Source: Gloeopeniophorella convolvens
Taxonomy: Eukaryota; Basidiomycota; Agaricomycetes; Russulales
Assembly: GCA_022496205.1 (NCBI GenBank)
Contig: WTXD01000014.1
Span: 310,001 to 374,000 of the forward strand
DNA: 64,000 bases
Direction of reading: 5' to 3'
The notes beneath the pieces were generated by a model that saw only the letters and a list, made by a program, of their open reading frames with translations, had not been told where the DNA came from and did not search any database. Position 1 is the first letter of the stretch. Every line of letters begins with the position of its first letter. The position numbers and the translations under genes were made by a program. Shown in pieces: positions 40,469-53,005 of this stretch.

Positions 40469-41287
40469 CTAAATTTTACCCAGTAGCAGGTTCTTCCCCA
40501 TCTCCCTGGCCGAGATGCGAACGGTGTGGTAGAGCGTGGGGAGGTCAAGCGTGGACGTGAAGGTGTCCAACAGGCCGAAAGGCATCATGCACGGGATGCA
40601 GCCTGCTCAAAAACCGCGTCAGTAAACCAAAGCATTACGCTCAAGCAGAACGCGTACCCCGGGCGTACTCCATGGCCCAGCAACCCTCGTGCATCTTGTA
40701 CTGCTTCGCGACGCCGCGGCGCATGAGGTGCACGTCGCCGGGGCGGTAGCGCTCCATCTCGAGCGCGCCGGGCTGGAACGCCCACTGCTCGCCGTGGAGG
40801 ATGTGGAAATAGTCGTCGGCAGGGTGCAGGCCCGAGTGGCCCTCGGTCCCGAGCGGCGTGCCGAAGATGATGAGGTACTCGGTAATGCTCGCGTGGATGA
40901 TGTACATCGAACCCATGGCACCGCCAGCGTTGCTGAACACCCACTCGGACGAGTCGGGGTTGATCGAGAGGCGCGTGGAGGGGTACGTCGCCGTCAGATT
41001 GGCGACAATATGCGAAATCATGCCGGCGGTGTCGTTGGGCGATGCGGCGAGAGCGGAGAGCTGCAGCTCGTGAAGATGCACGGGGTCCAATACATACCAC
41101 CGGTCCTGACGTGTAGGGTGAGTCGCACGTCTGCGCTGCAGGAATAGAGACCTGCCTTGATGGTATCGAGCCAGCTAAACGTCGCAAGCACAGTGAGGAG
41201 GACGAGTGCGCGGGTGACCCATTTCGTGAGCGCGTCCGACTTTTTGGGCTCGTTATTCTGGAGAGCAGACTTGATCTTTCCTGTCAT
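40469..41287 (-). CDS. ERG2: C-8 sterol isomerase (Erg2), sigma-1-receptor family
   Basis: Moves the sterol B-ring double bond from C8 to C7 in ergosterol synthesis, in the ER membrane. Exons 41287-41156, 41105-40658 and 40602-40469 give 237 residues. An N-terminal membrane helix (RALVLLTVLATFSWL) precedes the catalytic domain with WVFSNAGGAMGSMYIIHASI, EYLIIFGTPLGTEGHSG, the conserved His/Glu block DDYFHILHGEQWAFQPG, and YRPGDVHLMRRGVAKQYKM. The C-terminus CIPCMMPFGLLDTFTSTLD forms the membrane-facing end. Intron 1 starts with GC rather than GT (AAG|gcaggt ... cgtcag); only this splice gives the frame IKDRWYVLDPV expected of Erg2. Confidence 0.92.
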
Positions 41288-42466
41288 ATTGGAGGTGCTG
41301 CGGGGCGTGGAGGGTCGTGAGATGAGCGCAGAGGACAGAACACGGCGGGCCGTGTCGAGGTCGTACGACTGGCATATAAATCACGGCGCGTCGCGTCGCG
41401 CCACGCCGCCAGCCAATCGGATCGCTCCGTTCCTAGACTATTCTTGCACGTGAGAGGTTTGCGTCGCTCACGTGGGCGCGCGTTCCCAACTCTTGAAATC
41501 GTCCGACCATCCTCAAGTTGGTGTTCGGGCGAGAGCGGGCACGGGTAACGGGCAGACCAGGTGGATGCATAACTTATGTCGGACAACCTGGGGACGGTCC
41601 AAAGTGTACAGGAGCAGGCCGGGGCACCACCAGATAGCGGGGCTGGTGCCTCTGGTGGTTGGGAACTTGGAGCACCTCGTGAACGGCGAAGGTCTACTGT
41701 TGCTGCCTCAGCATTCCAACTGGTTTGTCCCCTAAAGCCGACATTAGTAACGGAAGACGGACGTTCTACCAACCGGTGGTAACACAGGGAGGCCGGCCCT
41801 GATATCTCGGTGCACTGATTCAAACCGCACGATCATGATCACTCGATCGCTCGACAAGTGATAAGGTTGCCAAACCTAGTCGGCACAAGCCTACCCAAGG
41901 ACGGGGACCGGCCGAGTCGAGGTGACCCGCGACAAGTTGAATGGATGTGGTCAATTATGGGGCGGGCTTGCTTCCGTGCGTTCCTAGCAGTCGCAGGCGG
42001 ATGGCGTGTGCATGGTCTCGTGTGATGCCACATTACTGGAGAGGGGCAGCAAATGACAGCTGTGGTCGTACGGGCACCGCCTGCGGCGATGCGGGCGAGC
42101 GATAGGCACGTCCCAGGGGCACAGGTCGATCATACTATCAGACGGTCGAGGCCAACCACTGCAGCGATAAGAGCACTGTATTTGGGAGAATAACCTATGC
42201 AATGGGGAAGAGTAGTGCACTGTGGCTGAGCCGGACGAGGCAAAGTGAGCTGCAGAATATTAGATGGAGATGTGTGAGAGCGGGTGCGAGTGTCTGAGGG
42301 CGCAGGCGGGAGAGATGCGGGCGGTCGATGACGCGTGGGTTGTGTCGAACCGGTTCGAACGACACGCTACCGTTCAATCATCAACACGACTCTCTTCCTT
42401 CCCTTCCTCCTCCTCCTCCTCCTCTCCCTCGTCCCTCCATCCCCGCCCATCCCCTCCCCCTCCAAA
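41288..42466. other. Intergenic region between divergent ERG2 and SPC2
   Basis: About 1.2 kb. Open frames on both strands have no domains and look like noise. A C/T-rich leader (tcctcctcctcctcc) sits at about 42405-42465, just before the SPC2 ATG. Confidence 0.4.
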
Positions 42467-43365
42467 ATGGCCCCCACGAGAAAACAAGCAAATGGAAAGG
42501 ACGCAGCCCCAGCTGCAGACGCCCCCGCCGACGCTGCCTCCACTGCGCCTCCACGCTCCATCCTTCCTATCATGCCCACCGCCTCGGAGGACCGCGACGT
42601 CGTCAAAGTCAACAACGCCAGCCTCAACGAGCTCAAGAACGCCCTGGACGACGCCATTAAACGCGTGCGCATCTCCTCGTTCCCGCTCGCGTGCCATCGC
42701 TAAGACGACGCCCAGTTCCTCTCCCGCCCTGACCTCTTCAAGCAAATCCACCTCCACACGGACGTGCGCCTCGCCCTGGGCTGGGCAGGCGTGTTCGTCG
42801 CAGGCGCCACCGCATTCTACGCATGGCGCCTCGATTTTGAGCAGTCCAAGTCTTTAACGTGGATAGGCCTCATCGTGTGCGTCCCGCTTTTCCCTGCACG
42901 CGACCCAGCCACACGTGTTATCTGTGCTCACCGCCCCCGCGCCCCACCAGGTACGTCGTCCTGACGCTGCTGCAAACGCTCTACGCCTATTTTGTCGAGG
43001 GTGACATCATCTTTGTCGGAAAGCGCAAGACATTTGACAAGCGGGTGCGCATGACCTGCCTCCCTCGAGCCGTCCACTTGCGTCCCTTACTTACGTATAC
43101 ACCTGGAGCGCAGATCGTCACGGAGCGGATAACCCTCTACTCGCGCACCAAGCCGTCGACGCCCGAAAACCCGCCGGCGTACACGCTTTCGCTGACCTAC
43201 CGGCGGTCGACGAGCGGGGGCAAGTCGCTGCTGGGCCGAGGGCAGGCGTCCGAGGCGCGGCCGTACAACGCGTTCTTTGACGAGCAGGGCGTGCTCGATC
43301 ACGACCGTTTCGAGACGTGGGTAGGGGAGATCGTCGGGCGCGTGATGGAGAGCGAGGCCGAGTGA
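42467..43365 (+). CDS. SPC2: Signal peptidase complex subunit 2
   Basis: A non-catalytic subunit of the ER signal peptidase (Spc25 family). Exons 42467-42664, 42716-42876, 42951-43044 and 43114-43365, all in phase, give 234 residues. After a charged N-terminal region (VKVNNASLNELKNALDDAIK) come two transmembrane helices (RLALGWAGVFVAGATAFYAW and SLTWIGLIVYVVLTLLQTLY), then a C-terminal domain with YFVEGDIIFVGKRKTFDKR, YTLSLTYRR and the final FFDEQGVLDHDRFETWVGEI. This topology and length match Spc2. It is followed closely by HEM14 on the same strand. Confidence 0.88.
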
Positions 43366-43696
43366 GCGGCGGTGCACGGTGTATCATCATCTGCTGTATT
43401 TCGCGAGGAGGATTCGTCGGTCCTGGATATGCGCTGCCCCGTAGTTCTCTTTTCCGTACTTGGTGCAATTTCTTATACCTACGCTCTCAGAGCCCGTTGC
43501 ACGCTCGCTGCACCCACGTTGGCGAATCTCCCTGTTGCGTGTTCCCAGCCGAGGCCATGTGAACGACGACCAGATAAACTCTAGAGCGTTCGTCGGCCTC
43601 GGCTCCGTTTCTTTGCGCGCAAACTAATGGACGTATAACCACTGGACGCCAGGGGCCTACCACCTCTCACCACAACCACCACGAGTCAGCTCGCCC
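43366..43696. other. Short intergenic region between SPC2 and HEM14
   Basis: It carries the SPC2 3' flank and the HEM14 promoter. No element could be named. Confidence 0.4.
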
Positions 43697-45394
43697 ATGG
43701 AGCCGCACACACACGTCGTCGTCCTCGGCGGCGGCATCACCGGCCTTTCCGCCGCGTTCCACCTCGCCCGCGCGCACCCCGACGTGCACGTTACCCTACT
43801 CGAGCAGCAGCCCCGCTTCGGCGGCTGGGTGCGCAGCGCCCGCGTAAGCGTGCAGGACCCCGCGGGCCACCGCGCAGACGTACTCCTCGAGGCAGGCCCG
43901 CGCACGCTCCGCCCAAACGCCAAATCTGTCCTCGAGCTGGTGCGCCCCCGCCCCGCCCCGCGCACACACACACAGAACCTAACGCGTACGGCGTGTCGCG
44001 CAGATCCACCTGCTCGACCTCCGCGAGGACGTCCTCGCGACGCCGCGCGCGTCCCCCGCAGGCCGCAACCGCTTCCTGCACGTCCCGCCCGCGCCCGGGC
44101 TGCAAGCGCTGCCCTCGAGCCTCCTCTCGGCGCTCACGCTCCCGCTCGGCCGCCTCGCGCTGGGTGCGGCGCTCTGCGAGCCCCTGACGCCCGCGAACCG
44201 CCCCGCCGACAACGACGGCGACGAGTCGGTCGACGCGTTCCTCGCGCGGCGCTTCGGCGCGGACTTTGCGCGCACGCTCGGCAGCGCGCTCGTGCACGGC
44301 GTGTACGGCGCCGACGCGCGGCGGCTCAGCGTGCGCGCGGCGTTCCCCGCGCTGTGCGCGAGCGAGGCGCGCGGGCGCGGGTCGGTCGTCTGGGGCGAGC
44401 TCGGGCCGCGCGCGTGGTTCGCCGGTGCGCCCGCCGCCACTGACGGGGACGACGACGGGTGGGAGCTCGGCTGTATCCGGGACGCGGGGTGGGAGGCAAA
44501 GGTGCGCGGCGCCGCGGTGCTCTCGTTCCGCGGGGGCATGGAGACGCTGGTGCGCGCGCTCGTGCGTGTGCTGGAGGGCTTCGCGAACGTCACGCTGCGG
44601 TGCGGCGCGGCCGCGCGCGCGCTGCGCCAGGACGCGGAGCTCAACTTTGAGGTGTGTGTGTGCGCCGCCGAGCTGCGAGGAGATAACTTATGACGCGGCT
44701 GCCGCAGGTCGACGTCGACGGTGACGCGTCGCCACTCCGCGCGACGGATATCATCTCCGCGCTGCCGCTCCCCGCGCTCGCGGCGCTCCTGCCCGCGCAC
44801 GAGCCCCTCCCGCACCTCCTCGCGAACCCATTCTCGACCGTGACGGTGCTCAACCTCGTCTTCCCCGCGCCCGCACCGGACGCCCCGCCGCTGCATCCGC
44901 CTGGCTTTGGTTACCTGATCCCGCGCCCCGCGGCGGGGTACCCCGCGCCACCGGACGCCGGCACGGCACCGCCGGGCCTGCTCGGGGTGGTGTTCGACAG
45001 CGCGAGCATGCCGGGGCAGGACGAGGACGGCGCGCGCTTCGTCAAGCTGACCGCGATGCTCGGCGGGCCGTACCCGCTCGCGCCCACACTCGAGGCGGAC
45101 GACGGCGCGCTGCTCGCGGCGGTGCTCCCGCAGCTCGCGGCGCAGCTCGGTGGCGCGCTGCCCGCGCCCGCGCACTACGCCGTGCACCGCAACACGCGCA
45201 GCATCCCGACGTACCTCGTCGGGCACCGCGCGCGCATGGACGCGCTGCACGATGCGCTGCGTGACGCATGGGGCGGGCGGATGAAGGTCGTCGGCGCGGG
45301 CGTGGGCGGGGTCAGCGTCGCGGACTGCGTCAAGGGCGGGCGGACAGCGGCGCGCGAGGTCGCGGCGGACATCGACGCGCGGCGGGAGGGCTGA
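43697..45394 (+). CDS. HEM14: Protoporphyrinogen IX oxidase
   Basis: Six-electron oxidation of protoporphyrinogen IX to protoporphyrin IX, the penultimate step of haem synthesis, at the mitochondrial inner membrane. Exons 43697-43939, 44004-44651 and 44708-45394 give 525 residues. The N-terminus has the FAD dinucleotide fold (VVVLGGGITGLSAAFHLA, then LLEQQPRFGGWVRS) and the substrate-side LLEAGPRTLRP. The middle has SVDAFLARRFGADFA and VHGVYGADARRLSVRAAFP, then LSFRGGMETLVRAL; near the end are FGYLIPR and the C-terminal FAD block VVGAGVGGVSVADCVKGG. Composition is extremely GC-rich, which produces large antisense open frames. Confidence 0.92.
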
Positions 45395-45447
45395 GGTTGG
45401 TTCACGACGACGAGGCGCGCCGCGCCTCTACTGACTGCTGCGCTGTT

Positions 45448-46340
45448 GTACTCGTGCTGACGGAAAGTGTGGGAAAGGTGATATATTCCCACGAGTAGAT
45501 CTACATCATTCCCTTCATCGTTCATGAGCCACGCACGTTGAGGACACCATATCATTGGTACATATGTGTCTATATGCAAAGTATGCATGAATGAAATTTC
45601 CAGTCGTGGGATGCATGCAATCAGTAGATATCATGAAGATATGTAGGGGGTAGACTCTTACACACTTTCACCTGCAGTACATTGTAACCGGTTTCAGAAA
45701 TTGCAGTTTTATTTGTGAGGGATGTCTAGACTATAAGGAATACTGTTGCGAAGTTTCATGCAGTAAAGTTGCCTTGTTACCGAGTTATTGCTTGATCAGT
45801 TCAGCAGCATGAAATCCCTCCAACCTAATCTTTGTATAATGGCTGTCTGAGCAAATTATATCATTGTACTCTTTCAAGATTGAATAGTATGTGTGATATA
45901 GCCAGTTGTTTCATGTTTTAGAGCAACTGCAGTGGGGAGAATAGTGATACAGCCCAGTTTTCTCCTCAGCTTCAAGGGATACCGGAAATTGTTCAGGTTA
46001 CTGTTTACCAAAGAGCACCAGCCACTGCACAAAACTTGGATGGCCCAATGGTGATACTCAAAGCTATCTGTAGGAATAAATTCGTAATTCTACCAAATTT
46101 ATATGGGGCTTGACACACTGAGGAAGGTGGGAGGCTAGCTTGATGATACTTTTGCAATATCTTCCGTCAATCAGCTGCTCACACGTCAAAACTGCACACA
46201 TAGATAGAAGTGTGCACCATCTACATCTACTGAAAATTTGGAGTCCTCAGAGTTCATGGCTCGTACAGAATGCAAGGAGCAGCATTGCTCTAGCCGTGGG
46301 AACCTAGCGCCTTTCCCACACTTTCCGTCAGCACGAGTAC
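45448..46340. mobile_element. AT-richer block bounded by inverted repeats, MITE-like or inverted duplication
   Basis: The 31 bases at 45448-45478 are the exact reverse complement of 46310-46340, and looser inverted similarity continues inward for roughly another 60-100 bases on each side. The interior has no open frame of note and is clearly AT-richer than HEM14 upstream. The left arm lies 53 bp after the HEM14 stop, so it may be in that gene's 3' UTR. No convincing target-site duplication was seen. It could be a non-autonomous DNA transposon or an inverted segmental copy. Confidence 0.6.
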
Positions 46341-46451
46341 TATTAAGTACTGCAATCTGAAAACCCGCCACTCTAGTCCAGACGCGCCTGCTCGCAAGCG
46401 ATAAGCTAGGGATATATTACAGCACTGTGCGGATCCTGGAGGAGAGATATA

Positions 46452-46880
46452 CGATCTAAAGAGCGTCAGTGGCAGTGTCTACAGCCAGCCAAGTGTCAAC
46501 GATACAGAGAAGTGAGCGATAGACGATGGAGACGGAGGTGGGTCGGAGAGGGGATGTTGCTACGGTGCCCGAGGGTTGGCCGTCGCTGCGTGGGGCCCGT
46601 GGGTCGGGCGCGGCCACTGCCGCGCTTCCATGCGTAGCGTCGGCGTCTGGTGGTGTCGGTGACGGCGTTACGATGAGCACGGCGGCGCTCACCGCGGGTG
46701 CGTTGGACCCACGCGCGCCGCTAATTATCGCGCTCGGACGAAGAGGCACCGCGAACCCACGCCAGTGCCCTCATCGCGCGGCGGTGAGCCAGCGTACCAT
46801 GTGGGTGGAGGTGCCCACGCGGCGACAGGCTGGGAACACGCTTATCAGCTGGTGGCGCGCAGCGGTGGAGCAAGAAGCAG
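46452..46880 (-). pseudogene. Broken partial copy of the downstream membrane-protein gene (last exon)
   Basis: On the minus strand this segment resembles the last exon and flanking intron of the gene at 47329-48143. LAWVRGA matches QAWFRGA, VSAAVLIVTPSPTPPDADATHG matches LSVAVLIAMPSPPPSSPPDAG in the same order, and DWRVRCFLLHRCAPPADK matches the intron-side DWQVRPFTSLLHRCAPLTDR. The 3' flanks also match (gatctaaagagcgtcag at 46453 and gatctaaggagcgtcag at 47225). A one-base frameshift separates the AWVRGA part from the PLRPSA part, and the first exon with the membrane helix is missing, so it is called a pseudogene. Confidence 0.7.
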
Positions 46881-47328
46881 CGCACCCGCCAGTCAGGCGC
46901 AAATCGGGCGCTGCGCAGGCCCACGATGGCAACGAGAAGGAAAGGAGCATGGCGATGGCGCTGTGGTTCTGAAGCCATGGCTCGCGCCGGCCGCAGGCGC
47001 AGGCGCGGGGTGAGAGGAGGGTAGGGGGGATCGTGGACAGGAATGGGGGTCGCGCTTAGGTAAAGGAACGAGAAGGTGGGGAGCCAGAGGCATTTTGGAC
47101 CGGACGGTATGTCCGCGGGGCATTCGAAGACGCCACTAGCGATCCGCCAGGTAAGAAGGAACAGACGAGAGAACAGATGGACGTGCATCGCAGCGAGCAA
47201 CTTGCACGAAGGGGAGGGACCCGAGATCTAAGGAGCGTCAGCGCTGCTGTCCACAGCCAGACGCCATCGATGGTACAAGAATCTAGCAGAAGAAAAGAGC
47301 AGAGAACAACGAAGGGACGGCGCGAGTG

Positions 47329-48143
47329 CTATGGTGTCCGCCGGCGCGCGACAAGCGCTGCTGCGATCGCACGCTCCTCGCAGGGAAGACGCGCCACGCC
47401 GAGGAGCAACTCGGCATCACCGCGCAGGGGGCGCGGGCCGGGCGCGGTGCTTCCATGCGCGGGGCCGGCGTCCGGCGGCGACGATGGCGGCGGTGACGGC
47501 ATCGCGATGAGCACCGCGACGCTCAGCGTGCGGCGTTCGGGCGCGGCGGGGGCGACAAACTCGGGCGGGGCGTCGAGGTCGAGCGGGGCGGCGCCGCGGA
47601 ACCAGGCCTGCGCCATCATCACGTGGTGGTCGTTCACGGGGGGCTCGGGCGTCGGCCGCCGCCGCGACGAGCGGCCGTGTCGCGCTGGTGTTGGCGGTGG
47701 CGGCGGTGGCTGCTGCTGCTGCTGGTTGGACTTTCGTGTCCAGGCGGCGACGGGCTGTCGAGAGAGTACGGTCGGTCGGTCAGCGGGGCGCAGCGATGAA
47801 GCAGAGAGGTGAAGGGGCGCACCTGCCAGTCGACCGGCGCGCCGCTGAGGCGCGCGTGGGTACGATCATCGTCGTCGAGCCAGATCTCGTGCAGCGTAGG
47901 GCGGCGGGCGGTGCCACGGCGGCTGCGACTACGGCGGGTGGTAGTGTCGCGACTGAGGGAGGTGAAGCGGGTGCCGTGCACGCTGACGACGGTGAAGACG
48001 ACAAAGATGAGGAGAAAGGCGGAGATAAGGATGATGGAGGTGTGGCTGAGGCCGTGGGTGTCGTGGGGCGCGCCGTCTGACTCTGCAAAGGCGGTGGGTG
48101 CGGGCTGGTGGTCGCCAAAGGGCGTGGGGGACGCGGAGGACAT
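47329..48143 (-). CDS. Single-pass membrane protein of unknown function
   Basis: Two exons, 48143-47823 and 47754-47329 (donor gtgcgc, acceptor gacag), give 248 residues. An exposed Ser/Pro/Ala-rich N-terminus is followed by one transmembrane helix at about residues 34-56 (TSIILISAFLLIFVVFTVVS), then an Arg/Ser-rich stretch, PTLHEIWLDDDD, a poly-Gln and Pro-rich linker, and a conserved-looking block HHVMMAQAWFRGAAPLDLD with RTLSVAVLIAMPSP. The absence of a cleavable signal suggests a signal-anchor protein. A decayed copy of its last exon lies immediately downstream (46452-46880), which shows this locus has been duplicated locally. I recognise no family. Confidence 0.65.
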
Positions 48144-48512
48144 CGAGGAGGATGCGGCGCTCAGCGAGGAGAGCTGAGCGGCGCAGCCAAAGTGACACGG
48201 CGGGAGAAGCCTCAGCGGGGCGCTTAGACTTCACTTTCTCGTTGATTCAATTCGCTTCCATCGCTCGACTCGCCGTCGTGAGTAAATCTGCGTAAATGAA
48301 CAGAAATCAATAGAAAATCCCGATCACCGCGACGGCGTCGACAAATTGGCGTTCGCCGTCGTCGCCGTCGCTCAGCCGACGACGACCAACGCCGACGTTT
48401 AACAGCGTTTAACGCAAATTGTTTATTCATTTACTTACATAATACGCGAGTTGCCGGCAAGGCGCGCCTCGCCTCGCAAGTTGCAACGCTCGTCTTTGAC
48501 TCTCTCAACGCC

Positions 48513-50197
48513 ATGGCAGACGCTGGCACGTATCGCCCTCTTCACCCGTCTCTCCTCGCAGCTAACACGTCTTCTAGGCTTTTTCAAGGGCACCTCGGCC
48601 GACCAGGACCGTCGCTTCTCCGACAAGGAACTCAAGCTCCTCAAATCCCTCAAGTTTCCCCCTCAGTTCGACACAAAGGTACAGCAGCCACACCCTCCCG
48701 TCGTGCTCCTCCAACCCTCCTTCTAGGTCGATATGCGCAAAGTCAATCTGCAGGTCATCAGGCCCTGGGTCGCCAAAAAGGTCGTCGAGCTCGTCGGCTT
48801 TGAGGACGAGGTGGTCGTCGAATACGCCATGGGTCTTCTCGAAGACGAGTCTCAACCGGTGCGCACCCCAATCCACTCCCTTGTACCCCCTTTCACACTT
48901 TTCGTCTAGACACCCGATCCTAAAAAGATGCAGATCAACCTGACCGGCTTCCTCACCGACTCTACCGCTGCCTTTATGACCGCTCTCTGGGGTCTGCTAA
49001 TCGAAGCGCAAGACTCGCCCGCCGGCATCCCCCGCAGTTTCGTAGAAGAAAAAAAGGAAGAGATGCGGCGCGCCAAGGAGGGTGATACGCGTGCGTTTGC
49101 CGAGCGCGATCGCAGGGTGCGCCTCGATGACATCCGCGATCGAGAGAGGACCGAAAGGGCCGAACGCGGTGGTGGCAGGGGCCGGGGACGCGGCAGAAGA
49201 GGCAGAGGCGGCATCGGTGGCGATGACCGGGGCGACAGCAGGGCACGGGACAACGGTTGGGGAGGACGCGGCGGCGGCGGCGGTGGCGGTGGCGTAAGTG
49301 CACATACTGTTCCGGTCAAGAGATGCTCATTGAATCACGTATTCCAGCGCCCACGGCACCGCTCTCCCCTGCGCTCGCGTTCCCCTCTGCCGCGTCGCAG
49401 GACACCTTCAAGTGACCGCTCTTCCCGTTCTGGCAGCCCGCGCCGCCGCTCTCGCTCGCGCACACCTGTCCGCATGCGTTCGCGCACTCCGCCCCGCCGC
49501 CGTTCGCCCTCGCCCAGGGGCCCGTCCTCGTCGCCTCCGCGTCGTCGCCGCCGCTCGCCCTCGTATTCGCCGCGCGGCCCAGAGAGGGACCGCAAGGGTC
49601 GAGGGCGCGGCAGTCGTAGTCCGCCAGCGCGTCGCCGACGTATCAGCCCGCCACCCCGTGGCCGTACCCCCAGCAGGAGCCCAGATCCCCCACGCCGGAG
49701 ACGCAGCGCAAGCCCCCGCCGCCGAAGAGACCGCTCCCCCTCCAGCGAGCGATCCCCGATCCACCGAAGAAGAGGCGAGCGGGAGCGGCATCGGAGCAGG
49801 AGCAGAGGCCGGGACGACGATCGGGGCGCAAAAAAGCCGTCCAGCAGGAGCAGGAGCCGCACGACAAGTGCGAGCCCGCGCAGACCGGGCGGTGAAGGTA
49901 AGGGCAAGGGCCGCGACGCGAGCCCGAACGGCGCTGTGACGGGGCTCAAAATCAAGGGACAGGCTGAAGCGGAACGGCAGAGGAGCAAGATGGACGTGGA
50001 CGAGGTGCGTCCGCGTGCTGCGTAGCGACGCGTCGTCGGCGTTCTCAGGCTGGCCTTAGGGCGCAGACGACCTCCCGGACGCGGACGAGCTCCTGCGGCG
50101 GGAAAACGAGCTGAAGGAAAAGGCGTTGCGCAACAAGGTCGTGCGGACGCGGAAGAGGACGACGAGCGAGCCGCGGACGAGCTCGCCCAGCAACTAG
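48513..50197 (+). CDS. PWI-domain SR-rich splicing coactivator, SRRM1/SRm160-like
   Basis: Six exons: 48513-48525, 48578-48678, 48727-48858, 48910-49293, 49348-50004 and 50060-50197, giving 474 residues. The N-terminus is a PWI nucleic-acid-binding domain: FFKGTSADQDRRFSDKELKL, VDMRKVNLQVIRPWVAKKVV, MQINLTGFLTD and AGIPRSFVEEKKEEMRRA, very close in order to human SRm160. The rest is RS, RSP and RRR repeats with a Gly/Arg stretch (RGRGRGRRGRGG), ending in an acidic/basic helix (LLRRENELKEKALRNKVV). It probably bridges exon complexes during splicing and mRNA 3'-end formation. Intron 1 needs a GC donor (GCTG|gcacgt ... cttctag) to yield MADAGFFKGTS, matching the family N-terminus. Confidence 0.87.
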
Positions 50198-50865
50198 GCC
50201 GCTACACCGTATTTCTGCGGTGTTTCGCGCTGCCTTTTTTCCCCTTGCTTCTTTTTGCGACTTGGTCTGATATTCGGTACTAGTGAAGCGTGTATGCTCT
50301 ATGCTCTAATCTATGGACACGCGTTGCGCCGCGTTTGCCGGTACTCCGTTCTTACGGCAGACTCGGATTATGTTTGTCTTGCGGGCGGAACAGGCGTGAT
50401 GGCATCAGGACTGGGACTCCTCGTGGATGACACGGTGCTGGACAGGAAAGCTGTTAGCCCTCTGGGATTGAGTCAACCCCAGCAGTTGCTAGACTGTAAG
50501 ATGAAGCTAGCACCACGAAATAAAGTCGCTGAGCGAGCCCTGCGCCCGCGGGGCTGACGAGCTGGGCTGTTTCCGTAAGATGTGAGGGGAATGAGATAAT
50601 GTTAATGAGGGCCGAGCGAGTAGAGCAGCTGCGCGGGCGTCTGTCGTATTTAGTCGCAGTGTTCTCTGCGAGGTGACTCATTTCTCCCTCCGACCCGCTC
50701 AGCCACCTCCACGCCCATTCGCTCCTTCCCCCGCCCGCATCGTCCGCTCGGTTCACCAGTCCGTTCGTCGTGAACAGAGTTCGTGCCCAACACTCGCCCC
50801 TTGACGCCCGCGCCCGCACCTCCTCTTTCACCACCACCGCCCACCGCCAGCGCCAGCGACGAGAC
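50198..50865. other. Intergenic region upstream of PP1 copy 2
   Basis: It has no supported gene. The last 200 bp before the ATG are C-rich with several ccaccg/cgcc runs, as in other promoters of the window. Confidence 0.4.
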
Positions 50866-52321
<1,456 letters not shown>

Positions 52322-53005
52322 AAGCGCGCGCCCGCGCGCGTGCGTGCGCGCAGACGCTCTGCCGCTCCGCCTGCAAGGCAGCCGCTTTCGTCGAGGCCGC
52401 GGCCGGGGCTGGGGGCGGCGCGAAAACGGTGCCGACGAACGCACTCCCAAATACGCACCACACACGGACCGACCACGCTCCTTCCCAGTACCCAGTACCC
52501 CGCCCCGTCCTGGCTCTCCCCGCAGCACCGACCGTCCAAGCCTAATAACTCCCAGCCCCCGAAATGCTCACGATCTGAATGTGTACAACACCGCCCCTGC
52601 CGTCAAGCCGTATACCACCACTACGCATCTTCTGTCCGCGTCCGCGCATGTCTGATCACGATGTCCGTTGGTAGTAGTAGTAGTCTTTCCTTTGGCTCGT
52701 TCCCCCATTTCATTTTTTCCACGCCTTTTTTTTTTTTTTTTGCTCCGTCTGGTCCTTACAGTATTGTGACAATATATCATCATACACCTTCCAATGTCCT
52801 CGGGGGGCTGCCAGCGCGCCATTGCACTTGCCGAGTAAGAAGTCCGGAACCGACCGTCCGCCATGACGATGGCCCGCATAGCGGAGAAACGATCCAATAA
52901 CAGGGAAAAATAACAACTAGGTAGTCTACGTCCAGAAGGTGCAAATATCGTGCCATCGCAGATCGTGATCGTACACATCGACAGCGAGCCTGGGTGCTCA
53001 GCTCA
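52322..53005. other. Intergenic region between PP1 copy 2 and the converging MFS gene
   Basis: It contains a T16 tract at about 52726-52741, and otherwise no gene. It holds the 3' ends of two converging genes. Confidence 0.5.

Noticed and set aside
43979..45250. Minus-strand open frame of 423 codons
   Set aside because: Antisense shadow of HEM14 caused by extreme GC bias; Arg/Ala-rich with no domain.
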